A DNA stretch of 64,000 nucleotides from Bradyrhizobium sp. RD5-C2 (GTDB lineage: Bacteria; Pseudomonadota; Alphaproteobacteria; Rhizobiales; Xanthobacteraceae), in assembly GCF_019972155.1 (NCBI RefSeq), contig NZ_BOVL01000014.1:57330-121329 (forward strand), read 5' to 3'. This document shows, in pieces, positions 49,134-56,961 of this stretch. Position numbers and translations under genes: made by a program. Under the pieces are notes generated by a model that ran no database searches, was not told the DNA's origin, and saw nothing but the letters and a program-made list of their open reading frames with translations. Numbering within the stretch: the first letter of the stretch is position 1; each line of letters begins with the position of its first letter.

Positions 49134-50281
49134 CCGCGTAGCGCTTTGATCAAGACAGCGACGAGGCGGTCGACATCGGCCTCGTCGTTGAAGACGTGCG
49201 GCGAGATCCGCATCCGGCCGAGCCGCAGCGCGACATGGATGTTTTCGGCGGCGAGCCGCGCGATCAGCTCCTTCGGAATGCCGCCGGCCATGCCGAGGCT
49301 CAGAATATGCGGCGCGCGCAGGCCGCGCGCCGGCTGATTGAGCCCGAGATCGCGGACACCGTCGGCGATCCGCTCGGTGAGCATCGCGAGCCGTGCGCTG
49401 ACGGCGGCAGCGCCCCATTCCGCCATCATCTCCATGCCGATCGACGCCATCTCGAGCGTGATGAAATGATCGCGCTCGCCCATATCATAGCGCCGGGCAT
49501 TGTCGACATAGGCGAGGTCGCCGAAATAGACCGGCTTCTCGGAATTGACGTCGCGGCGGCCGGCGGAGGTCTGCTCCAGCGGCACACCGTTCTGGTGACG
49601 TTTTGCAACATAGAGGAAAGCGCGGCCGTAGGGACCGATCAGCCATTTGTAGGTCGGGAAGATCACGGCGTCAGGGTCGAGCGTTGTCACGTCCATCGCC
49701 ACGACACCGGCGCTCTGCGTCGCGTCGATCACGAACATCGCGCCATGCCGCAGCAGTGCGGCTTGCACCTTGTCGACGTCGATGATGCCGCCGTCCGACC
49801 AATGCACCGACGAGATCGAAGCAAGGCCGACCGGCGGCGCGCCTGGCCGCTCGATCGTTGCAAGCACCGCCGACGTCCAGTCGCCGTCAGCGGGTTGGCG
49901 CACGGTGTCGACGACAAAACCCTGCGCCTCGGCGCGGGCATGCCATTCCAGCACCGGCGAGGAGTGATCGTTCTCCAGCACGATGACGCGGGTGCCGCGC
50001 GGAATGGTCAAGGCCTTCGCCACCGTCGCTATGCCGTAGCTGATCGCAGGAATCAGTGCGACGTCATCAGGGTCGGCATTGATCAGGCGTGCGGCCGCGG
50101 TGCGGGCGCGTTCATGCTGGCGGCCTGCAAAACCGGCATCGATCGTCCAGGGCTGGCCCTTCCGTCCAACCGCGGCGCGGCCGGCGTCGAGCGTCTTCAA
50201 CGGCAGCGGACTGTACGACGCGGAATTCAGGTAGCAGACCTCGCGTGGGATCTCGAACAGATGGCGCTGGCAGGGAAGCAT
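49130..50281 (-). CDS. Class V aminotransferase/cysteine-desulfurase-like PLP enzyme
   Basis: The 383-residue PLP enzyme shows the pattern of class V aminotransferases: CYLNSASYSPLP, AISYGIATVAKAL, SISSVHWSDGGIIDVDKV, FVIDATQSAGVVAMDV with the cofactor-binding Asp, and the Schiff-base Lys in FPTYKWLIGPYGRAFLY. No cysteine loop of true desulfurases is seen, so it is probably an aminotransferase, kynureninase-like or isopenicillin-epimerase-like enzyme. Start at ATG 50281. It follows the VOC gene by 56 bases on the same strand. Confidence 0.85.
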   Translation of the reverse strand: MLPCQRHLFEIPREVCYLNSASYSPLPLKTLDAGRAAVGRKGQPWTIDAGFAGRQHERARTAAARLINADPDDVALIPAISYGIATVAKALTIPRGTRVIVLENDHSSPVLEWHARAEAQGFVVDTVRQPADGDWTSAVLATIERPGAPPVGLASISSVHWSDGGIIDVDKVQAALLRHGAMFVIDATQSAGVVAMDVTTLDPDAVIFPTYKWLIGPYGRAFLYVAKRHQNGVPLEQTSAGRRDVNSEKPVYFGDLAYVDNARRYDMGERDHFITLEMASIGMEMMAEWGAAAVSARLAMLTERIADGVRDLGLNQPARGLRAPHILSLGMAGGIPKELIARLAAENIHVALRLGRMRISPHVFNDEADVDRLVAVLIKALRG

Positions 50282-50337
50282 GTCGTCTCGTGGCTGGGGA
50301 TACTGATGATGATGTCGTGACGCGGACGTGCGCGCGC

Positions 50338-51225
50338 TTATCCGTCGTACTGGTCCGGCCCCATCGCCCACGGCGCCTGGTCGTAGCCGTTGGCGAAGGT
50401 GCGGTTGGTCTGCGCCGGATTGCGGTTGACCAGCGGTCGCAGATACATCGGGTGGGTGGCGCTGCGCACCTCGTGCTCGACGGTGAACAGGTGCCGGCCA
50501 TTGGCGGGATCGATGATGTCGCAGAAGCGGTACTGGTACTGATTGTCCTCGCGGGACACCAGGTTGCGCTCGCGCAGCCGTTTGTAGGGGCCGGAGAAGT
50601 CCGTGATGTAGATCTGGACGTGATGGCCGTCGAACTCGCCCTGCGCGTGGTCGGTCTCGCGGAACTGCAGATACTGGTCCTTGCCGACCTTGGCGCGCGC
50701 AACGACACCGTCGCCGTTCATGACGCTGGCGGGGATGCCCATGATTTCGGGATAGAACCGGCTGATCGCCTCGGCGGTGCCGCGCGGCACCTCGAACTCG
50801 ACATAGGGTATGCCGAGCGCGATGCGGCCGAACCGCTCAGTATCTGGCTCGTAGCAGCGCAGCCGGTTGCCCCATGGGCAAATGGCCTCGACGTGATCGT
50901 TGTGCTCGCGATAGCTGAACGCGGTGCCCTCGAGCTTGGGCGCGACCGCGGCAAGCCGCGCGAGCAGGGCCTGCCGTCCGGCGATCACGATCGCCGTGTG
51001 GCCGCGCAGCACCTGCGGCCGTCCGCTCGGCAGATGAAACTGGCTGCGGCCGGCATTCACCCACATGTTGCTGTCGGAGACCATCAAATAGGGATCGCGG
51101 GTCAAGCCGATGCCGGCGACGTAGAACAGCGTGGCGAGGCGCTGGTCGGGCACCTGCACGTTGACATGCTCGAGATGGATGGCGTTGCCGAGGTCTTCTG
51201 CGGCGCGGTCGAATGGCTGCTGCAC
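50338..51225 (-). CDS. VOC-superfamily (glyoxalase/dioxygenase-like) protein
   Basis: The 295-residue protein carries two vicinal-oxygen-chelate domains: one from IHLEHVNVQVPDQRLATLFYVAGIG and one from ALGIPYVEFEVPRGTAEAISRFYPEIMG, ending with HHVQIYITDF. The start is a GTG with GGGAG nearby. Metal-binding His/Glu positions are plausible (HLEHVNV; EGTAFS; HVQIY) but the reaction is unknown. It may act with the aminotransferase. Confidence 0.75.
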   Translation of the reverse strand: MQQPFDRAAEDLGNAIHLEHVNVQVPDQRLATLFYVAGIGLTRDPYLMVSDSNMWVNAGRSQFHLPSGRPQVLRGHTAIVIAGRQALLARLAAVAPKLEGTAFSYREHNDHVEAICPWGNRLRCYEPDTERFGRIALGIPYVEFEVPRGTAEAISRFYPEIMGIPASVMNGDGVVARAKVGKDQYLQFRETDHAQGEFDGHHVQIYITDFSGPYKRLRERNLVSREDNQYQYRFCDIIDPANGRHLFTVEHEVRSATHPMYLRPLVNRNPAQTNRTFANGYDQAPWAMGPDQYDG

Positions 51226-51310
51226 GGCGCGGCTCCCTGGATGCGGTGCCGCGCATGATAGTGCAACGGCACGGCCGATCCAGCGATGAGGCCATGAATG
51301 TTTCGCGGGG

Positions 51311-52063
51311 CTACCCCCCGTAACTCTGCACCAGGCTGCCGGCGACCAGCGCCCAGCCGTCGACCAGCACGAAGAAGATCAGCTTGAACGGCAGCGAGAC
51401 CACCACCGGCGGCAGCATCATCATGCCCATCGACATCAAGACCGAGGCGACCACGAGGTCGATGATCAGGAACGGCAGGAATAGGAGAAATCCGATTTCG
51501 AAAGCCCGCTTCAGCTCGGAGATCATGAAGGCCGGCACCAGGATGCGTAGCGACATCTCATCCGGCGTCGCCGGCGGCGGCTCGCCGGAGAGATCCATGA
51601 ACAGCTTCAAATCCTTCTCGCGGACGTTCTTCTGCATGAAGCCGCGCAGGGGGACCGAAGCGCGCTGCAGCGCTTCCTCGACGCCGATCTGGTTGGCCAC
51701 CAGCGGCTTGATGCCGTCGTCATAGGATTTCTGCAGCACCGGCCCCATCACGAAGGCGGTGAGGAACATCGCAAGCGCGATCATCACCGAGTTCGGCGGC
51801 GCGGTCGCGGTGCCGAGCGCGGTGCGCAGCAGCGAGAGCACGACCACGATGCGCGTGAACGACGTCATCATGACCAGGATCGACGGCGCGATCGACAGCA
51901 CCGTGAGCAGCGCGATCAGCTGGATCGCGCGCTCGGTCACGCCGCCATTGCCGCCGCCGAGATTGATGCTGATATCCTGCGCCATCGCCGGATCGGCGAA
52001 GGATCCGGCGGCGATCAGGACAGCGATGAAAAAAACTCTACGCGGGACCGACCCGAACCTCAC
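51311..52063 (-). CDS. fliP: Flagellar export protein FliP
   Basis: The 250-residue protein has a signal peptide (RRVFFIAVLIAAGSFADPAMA) and the strongly conserved FliP core: IQLIALLTVLSIAPSILVMMTSFTRIVVVLSLLRTALGTATAPPNSVMIALAMFLTAFVM and the C-terminal FLPFLIIDLVVASVLMSMGMMMLPP. It forms the FliPQR export gate. The start is a GTG overlapping the fliO stop (GTGA). Confidence 0.96.
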   Translation of the reverse strand: MRFGSVPRRVFFIAVLIAAGSFADPAMAQDISINLGGGNGGVTERAIQLIALLTVLSIAPSILVMMTSFTRIVVVLSLLRTALGTATAPPNSVMIALAMFLTAFVMGPVLQKSYDDGIKPLVANQIGVEEALQRASVPLRGFMQKNVREKDLKLFMDLSGEPPPATPDEMSLRILVPAFMISELKRAFEIGFLLFLPFLIIDLVVASVLMSMGMMMLPPVVVSLPFKLIFFVLVDGWALVAGSLVQSYGG

Positions 52064-53010
52064 GAAGGATTCTTCGGTCGGCCGAGCAGCGATGCCATCT
52101 CGTCCTCGAGATTCTCGAAGCCGCTCTTCTGTCCGCCGGCGGGCGGGGCAGGCGGCTCGCTACGCGGCGCGCGAACCGGCGGCGCCTCGGGCGCAACCGG
52201 CGGTGCGACGGTCTCGTTGGCGCCGGTCGGGCGGCGCAGCGCCGCCTCGAGCCGCTGCGCCATCTCGGCGAGATTTGCATCGGCATTCGATGCCGGCGGC
52301 ACCGGCGGAGGCGCCTGGGTTGCGACCGGCGGCGGAGCAGGGGGCGGTGGTGGCGGCGTGACGGCGCGCTCGGGCGCCCGCGGCGGCGCCTTCGGCGGCT
52401 CGGCAGCGCGCGGCGGACGCGGGATCACGGGTTCGGAACGCGACGGCAGGCGCGGCGGCATCGGATCGGGCCGCGGTTCGCTGCGCTCGGCCGTGAAGCT
52501 CGTCAGCGGATCGTTGCGACGCTCGGCAATCGGCGGCGGAGGCCGGCGCAGTTCGTCGGCAAAGGAGGGGCGTGCCTGACGCGGCGGCAGCTCCGGTTCG
52601 GGAAGGTCGAAATTGTCGGAACGGGCGGCTTCGCTCTCGTTCCAGGCGGCATCCGGAAGCGGTGCCACGCGCGGCGGCGCGGCATCGGCCGCAACGGCAG
52701 GGCGGGTCGACATCTGGTCGCGCCCCGGCATCGCGCGGACGATATTCGGCTCGACGACGATGTCGGTGGGGCCACCGATCATCAGGAGATGCTCGATGTT
52801 GTCGCGGCGGACCAGCACCAGCCGGCGGCGGCCGTCGACGGCAGCGGCGTCGATGACCGCCAGTCGCGGCATCCGTCCGCGGTTGGCGTTAGCCCCGAGG
52901 CGGTTCCCGGCGAAGCGGCGGACGAGCCATGCGGTGACGCCGATCAGCGCCAGCACGACAACGAATGCCATGACGAATGTAATGACCTGCATATTGGAGT
53001 CCCCGGCCAT
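52060..53010 (-). CDS. fliO: FliO-like flagellar biosynthesis protein
   Basis: The 316-residue protein has one membrane segment (QVITFVMAFVVVLALIGVTAWLVRRF), the short FliO domain (LAVIDAAAVDGRRRLVLVRRDNIEHLLMIGGPTDIVVE) and a very long Pro/Ala/Arg-rich tail. FliO helps FliP oligomerise. The domain is small and its match by eye moderate, but its place before fliP is decisive. It is divergent from flgB. Confidence 0.85.
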   Translation of the reverse strand: MAGDSNMQVITFVMAFVVVLALIGVTAWLVRRFAGNRLGANANRGRMPRLAVIDAAAVDGRRRLVLVRRDNIEHLLMIGGPTDIVVEPNIVRAMPGRDQMSTRPAVAADAAPPRVAPLPDAAWNESEAARSDNFDLPEPELPPRQARPSFADELRRPPPPIAERRNDPLTSFTAERSEPRPDPMPPRLPSRSEPVIPRPPRAAEPPKAPPRAPERAVTPPPPPPAPPPVATQAPPPVPPASNADANLAEMAQRLEAALRRPTGANETVAPPVAPEAPPVRAPRSEPPAPPAGGQKSGFENLEDEMASLLGRPKNPS

Positions 53011-53275
53011 CGTGGCCTTCCTCAGCTTCCGCCATCAACGAGCGCGGATTGATAGGTGCGGTTTGCGCAGCGAATCGCGCCCGAGATTCGCCTTATTTCT
53101 TAATTCCCAGCGGCTTGCAGCCGACTGTTCTATTAATAAACCAAGAATCGCTTGTCCCAAAACGACTTCTCAGCGCCCCACGCTGTCTTGGTTTGTGCTG
53201 GTTAACGCAGCATTCGTGGCGAAAATGCGCTCGCCGGCCGCAGTTGAGGCGTTCTCCACGGCTCCGTCCGACATT

Positions 53276-53291
53276 TTAACCACCCGTTAAC
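53276..53291 (+). promoter_or_regulatory. CtrA box of flgB
   Basis: TTAA-CCACCCG-TTAAC is a perfect CtrA box 70 bases before the flgB start. The remainder of the 350-base gap between fliO and flgB includes a TTAACGC half-site near 53202 that could serve fliO. Confidence 0.8.
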
Positions 53292-53300
53292 CATACACCG

Positions 53301-53313
53301 GGCAAATTCTGCC
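53301..53313. promoter_or_regulatory. Candidate FlbD site downstream of the flgB CtrA box
   Basis: GGCAAATTCTGCC fits GGCA-N5-TGCC and lies ten bases behind the CtrA box, near the expected transcript start. In Caulobacter FlbD represses a CtrA promoter (fliF) from such a position. Confidence 0.5.
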
Positions 53314-53362
53314 TACCTCGGAAGGCCCAAGAGGCGCCCAAGAGGTTAACGGAGCCGCGGCG

Positions 53363-53773
53363 ATGTCCATGAACGATCTGCCGATCCTGTCGGCGTTGCG
53401 CAGCAAGATGCAGTGGCACCAGGAGCGCCAGCGGGTGCTCGCCGAGAATATCTCCAATTCCGACACGCCGAACTTCCGGCCGCGCGACCTGGTCGAGCCG
53501 AAGTTCGACCGGGCCGGCGCCACGGTCGGCGGCGGCATGGGGACGCTGCCGATGATGCAGACCAGCGCCACCCACATGGCGGCGTCCGGCGCGCCGGACA
53601 CATTCGACAATGATCGCGGCAGGAGCGGATTCCAGACCCGCCCGGCCGGCAACGCGGTCAATCTCGAAGAGCAGATGCTGAAAGTGTCCGCCAACCAGAT
53701 GGACTTCGCGGCCGCCACCTCGCTCTACAGCAAAAGCCTGCATCTGCTGAAAACCGCGATCGGCAAGGGCTAG
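53363..53773 (+). CDS. flgB: Proximal rod protein FlgB
   Basis: The 136-residue rod protein has SALRSKMQWHQERQRVLAENISNSDTPNFRPRDL at the start and VNLEEQMLKVSANQMDFAAATSLYSKSLHLLKTAIGKG at the end, the usual FlgB pattern. It heads flgB-flgC-fliE-fliQ-fliR-flhB. It follows a CtrA box and possible FlbD site. The ribosome site GGAG stands nine bases before the ATG. Confidence 0.94.
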   Translation: MSMNDLPILSALRSKMQWHQERQRVLAENISNSDTPNFRPRDLVEPKFDRAGATVGGGMGTLPMMQTSATHMAASGAPDTFDNDRGRSGFQTRPAGNAVNLEEQMLKVSANQMDFAAATSLYSKSLHLLKTAIGKG

Positions 53774-53800
53774 GCCGCCTGACGGCGCAAGGAGGATCCC

Positions 53801-54226
53801 ATGGCAGATGGAACAAGCGATTTTGCCCGCTCGATGAGCATCGCGACCTCGGGCCTGCGCGCGCAGGCGGGGCGGATGCGGGTGATCTCGGAAAATATCG
53901 CTAACGCCGATTCGACGGCGCAGACCGCGGGCGGCGATCCCTACCGCCGCAAGGTGCCGACCTTCTCCTCCGCGCTTGATCGTTCACTCGATGCCCAGGT
54001 CGTGACACTCGGCCGGATCCGCCCCGACCAGTCGTCATTCCGCATCAAGCAGGAGCCGGGCAATCCGGCAGCGGACGCCTCCGGCAACGTCAAATATCCG
54101 AACGTCAATCCGATGGTCGAGATGACCGACATGCGCGACGCCCAGCGCTCCTACGAGGCGAACCTCAACATCATCAGTGCGACGCGGCGGATGATCCAGC
54201 GCACGCTCGACATCCTCAAATCCTGA
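53801..54226 (+). CDS. flgC: Proximal rod protein FlgC
   Basis: The 141-residue rod protein has MSIATSGLRAQAGRMRVISENIANADSTAQTAGGDPYRRKVPTF and the C-terminal KYPNVNPMVEMTDMRDAQRSYEANLNIISATRRMIQRTLDIL, which is typical FlgC. An AAGGAGGATC site stands before the ATG. It lies between flgB and fliE. Confidence 0.95.
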   Translation: MADGTSDFARSMSIATSGLRAQAGRMRVISENIANADSTAQTAGGDPYRRKVPTFSSALDRSLDAQVVTLGRIRPDQSSFRIKQEPGNPAADASGNVKYPNVNPMVEMTDMRDAQRSYEANLNIISATRRMIQRTLDILKS

Positions 54227-54252
54227 CGCAACAAGAACAGGGAACGTAAATC

Positions 54253-54564
54253 ATGGCTACACCGACAGTCGCCGCCAACGCTTACGCCAACCTCGCGAAA
54301 ATGATGGAGCGCGGTGGTGTCGAGAAAGCCGGTCAGGCCGTCGCCGGCCCGTCCTTCAGCGCGCTGCTGAAGGACACCGTCGGCAGCGTGCTGGAAGCGG
54401 GCAAGAAGTCCGACGCGCAGACCATGGCGATGGCCTCCGGCAAGGCGAATGTGATGGACGTGGTGACGGCGGTCGCCGACACCGACGTTGCGGTATCGAC
54501 GCTGGTCTCGGTGCGCGACCGCGTGATCCAGGCCTATGAAGACATCATGAAGATGCCGATCTAG
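54253..54564 (+). CDS. fliE: Flagellar hook-basal body complex protein FliE
   Basis: The 103-residue protein has FSALLKDTVGSVLEAGKKSDAQTMAMASGKANVMDVVTAVADTDVAVSTLVSVRDRVIQAYEDIMKMPI, the FliE pattern. FliE joins the MS ring to the rod. It follows flgC by 26 bases; a dispersed repeat separates it from fliQ. Confidence 0.93.
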   Translation: MATPTVAANAYANLAKMMERGGVEKAGQAVAGPSFSALLKDTVGSVLEAGKKSDAQTMAMASGKANVMDVVTAVADTDVAVSTLVSVRDRVIQAYEDIMKMPI

Positions 54565-54565
54565 G

Positions 54566-54663
54566 CGTCATTCCGGGATGGTCCGAAGGACCAGGCCCGG
54601 AATCCATAACCACGATTGGGAGTATGGATTTCGGGCTCTCGCTTCGCGAGCCCCGGAATGACG
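54566..54663. repeat. 98-bp dispersed repeat (CGTCATTCCGGG family), copy 1
   Basis: The element starts CGTCATTCCGGG, ends CCCGGAATGACG and has inner inverted GAATCCATA... / TATGGATTTC. A second copy lies at 63043-63139. It has entered the gap between fliE and fliQ without breaking a gene. Confidence 0.85.
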
Positions 54664-54693
54664 AAACAAGCAGCAGACAGCGAGAACACAACA

Positions 54694-54957
54694 ATGACCG
54701 GCCCTGAAACTCTCGACGTGGCGCGCGATGCGATCTGGACCATCGTGCTGGTGTCGTCGCCCTTGATGGTGGTCGGCCTCGTGGTCGGCGTCGTGGTGTC
54801 GCTGTTCCAGGCGCTGACCCAGATCCAGGAACAGACGCTGGTCTTCGTGCCGAAGATTCTCGCGATCTTCGTCACATTGCTGCTGGCGCTGCCCTTCATG
54901 GCGGACGCGCTCAGTAGCCACATGATGCGGATTTCATCGCGAATCATCGGCGGTTGA
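54694..54957 (+). CDS. fliQ: Flagellar export protein FliQ
   Basis: The 87-residue protein has two membrane segments and the FliQ pattern: ARDAIWTIVLVSSPLMVVGLVVGVVVSLFQALTQIQEQTLVFVPKILAIFVTLLLALPFMADAL. It is part of the FliPQR gate. ATG 54694 is chosen over an upstream frame that reads through the repeat. Confidence 0.95.
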   Translation: MTGPETLDVARDAIWTIVLVSSPLMVVGLVVGVVVSLFQALTQIQEQTLVFVPKILAIFVTLLLALPFMADALSSHMMRISSRIIGG

Positions 54958-54975
54958 TGCACTAATGCCGCGGTC

Positions 54976-55746
54976 ATGCGCATCGATGTCTCCCTGCTTC
55001 CGGCGCTGGCCGCAATCTTCGTGCTGGTCTTTGCGCGCGTGGGCGCGATGGTGATGCTGCTGCCCGGTTTCGGCGAGAGCAACATCCCGGCACGGGTCAA
55101 GCTGTCGATCGCGCTGCTGCTGACGCTGATCATCCTCCCCCTGCATCGCAACGCCTATCATGTCGACCTGACGTCGATCTCCTCGCTCGGCGTCCTGATG
55201 GTGCATGAGCTGATCATCGGCATCGTGCTCGGCGCGACCGCGCGGGTGACGCTGTCGGCGCTCAACGTCGCGGGCTCCGTGATCGCCCAGCAGCTCGGCC
55301 TCGGCTTCGTCACCGCGGTCGACCCGACCCAGGGGCAGCAGGGCCAGATCATCGGCAACTTCCTCACCATCCTCGGCCTGACGCTGCTGTTCGCCACCGA
55401 CAGCCACTATCTCGTCATCGCGGCGCTGAGCGAGAGCTACCGCATCTTCTCGCCGGGCGAGATCATGCCGACCGGCGACGTCGCCGCGCTTGCGACGTCT
55501 GCGTTCTCCGCGGCCTTCAAGATCGGCCTGCAGCTGTCGGCGCCGTTCCTGGTGTTCGGCCTCGTCTTCAACATCGGGCTCGGCGTGCTGGCGCGGCTGA
55601 TGCCGCAGATGCAGGTCTACTTCGTCGGCGTGCCGCTCTCGATCATGGTCGGCTTCCTGATCTTCGCCGTCGTGCTCGCCGCGATGATGAATACCTATTT
55701 CGACTACTTCAACGGCGTCATGCGCCAACTCGCTCCGATGAATTAA
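54976..55746 (+). CDS. fliR: Flagellar export protein FliR
   Basis: The 256-residue protein has six membrane segments with FliR features: LPALAAIFVLVFARVGAMVMLLPGFGESNIPARVKLSIALLLTLI, LGATARVTLSALNVAGSVIAQQLGLGFVTAVDPTQGQQGQIIGNFLTILGLTLLFATD, and PMQVYFVGVPLSIMVG-like end (MPQMQVYFVGVPLSIMVGFLI). It lies 18 bases after fliQ and 12 before flhB. Confidence 0.95.
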   Translation: MRIDVSLLPALAAIFVLVFARVGAMVMLLPGFGESNIPARVKLSIALLLTLIILPLHRNAYHVDLTSISSLGVLMVHELIIGIVLGATARVTLSALNVAGSVIAQQLGLGFVTAVDPTQGQQGQIIGNFLTILGLTLLFATDSHYLVIAALSESYRIFSPGEIMPTGDVAALATSAFSAAFKIGLQLSAPFLVFGLVFNIGLGVLARLMPQMQVYFVGVPLSIMVGFLIFAVVLAAMMNTYFDYFNGVMRQLAPMN

Positions 55747-55758
55747 TCAGGAGAAGAG

Positions 55759-56832
55759 ATGGCCGACGATACCGAAGACAAGACAGAAGACCCTACGCAA
55801 AAACGTCTCGACGACGCCCTTGAGAAAGGCGACGTCGTCAAGAGCCAGGAGGTCAACACCTGGTTCGTCATCGCCGGCGCCACGCTGGTGTTGTCGACCT
55901 TCTCGGGCTCGGTTGGCGGCGGCATCTTGATGCCGCTGCGCAATCTGATCGCCAATTCATGGATGATCCGCACCGACGGTGCCGGCCTGCTGCAACTGAC
56001 CCAGACGCTTGGCTACGCGGTGGTCGCCGCGATCGGCGTGCCGTTCCTGATGCTGGCGCTGGCTGCGATCGCGGGCAACATGATCCAGCATCAGCTGGTC
56101 TGGTCGGGCGAGCAGCTCAAGCCGAAATTCTCCAAGATCTCGCCGGCCGCCGGCTTCAAGCGGCTGTTCGGCAAGCAGGCGGTGGCGAATTTCCTGAAAG
56201 GCCTGTTCAAGCTGATCGCGCTCGGCGTCGTGATGGTCATGGTGCTGTGGCCCGATCGGATGCGGATGGAATCGTTCCTGCGGGTCGATCCGGCCGAGCT
56301 GCTGCCCGCCATCACCGGCATGACGGTGCACCTGCTGGCGGCGGTGGTCGCCATCCTGGCTGCGGTCGCGATCGCCGACTACTTCTTCCAGTACCGGACC
56401 TGGTACGAGCGTCACAAGATGTCGCTGCAGGAGATGAAGGAGGAGTTCAAGCAGTCGGAAGGCGACCCGCACGTCAAGGGCAGGATCAAGCAGTTGCGGG
56501 TGCAGCGCGCCAAGAAGCGCATGATGGCCCAGGTTCCGAAGGCCTCGGTGATCATCACCAACCCGACCCACTATTCGGTGGCGCTGGCCTACGACCGCAG
56601 CATGTCGGCGCCGATCTGCGTCGCCAAGGGCGTCGACAACCTCGCCTTCAAGATCCGGGAGATCGCCAAGGAGCACGACATTCCGATCGTGGAGAACGTG
56701 CCGCTGGCCCGGGCGCTCTATGCGACCGTCGAAATCGACAAGGAAATCCCGGTCGAGCACTACCATGCGGTTGCCGAAATCATCGGCTACGTGATGCGGC
56801 TGAGGCGCGGCCTGTCCGGTCTGCGCCAGTAA
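55759..56832 (+). CDS. flhB: Flagellar export switch protein FlhB
   Basis: The 357-residue protein has the FlhB start DDTEDKTEDPTQKRLDDALEKGDVVKSQEVN, four membrane segments and the cytoplasmic autocleavage site NPTH in VIITNPTHYSVALAYD. Cleavage after Asn switches export from hook to filament substrates. It is the last flagellar gene of this operon; cckA follows after 129 bases. Confidence 0.96.
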   Translation: MADDTEDKTEDPTQKRLDDALEKGDVVKSQEVNTWFVIAGATLVLSTFSGSVGGGILMPLRNLIANSWMIRTDGAGLLQLTQTLGYAVVAAIGVPFLMLALAAIAGNMIQHQLVWSGEQLKPKFSKISPAAGFKRLFGKQAVANFLKGLFKLIALGVVMVMVLWPDRMRMESFLRVDPAELLPAITGMTVHLLAAVVAILAAVAIADYFFQYRTWYERHKMSLQEMKEEFKQSEGDPHVKGRIKQLRVQRAKKRMMAQVPKASVIITNPTHYSVALAYDRSMSAPICVAKGVDNLAFKIREIAKEHDIPIVENVPLARALYATVEIDKEIPVEHYHAVAEIIGYVMRLRRGLSGLRQ

Positions 56833-56961
56833 GGGGCGGAAAACCGCTTGAAATGCGCGTAACTTGCGAAATAGCCGCCTGATGGACTTGCGTTTTCGGG
56901 TCCGATTCAGGCACTCAGGGGCGAGGTGGCCGGCCGGTCGCCTTCGTGATGCAGACGAGCC

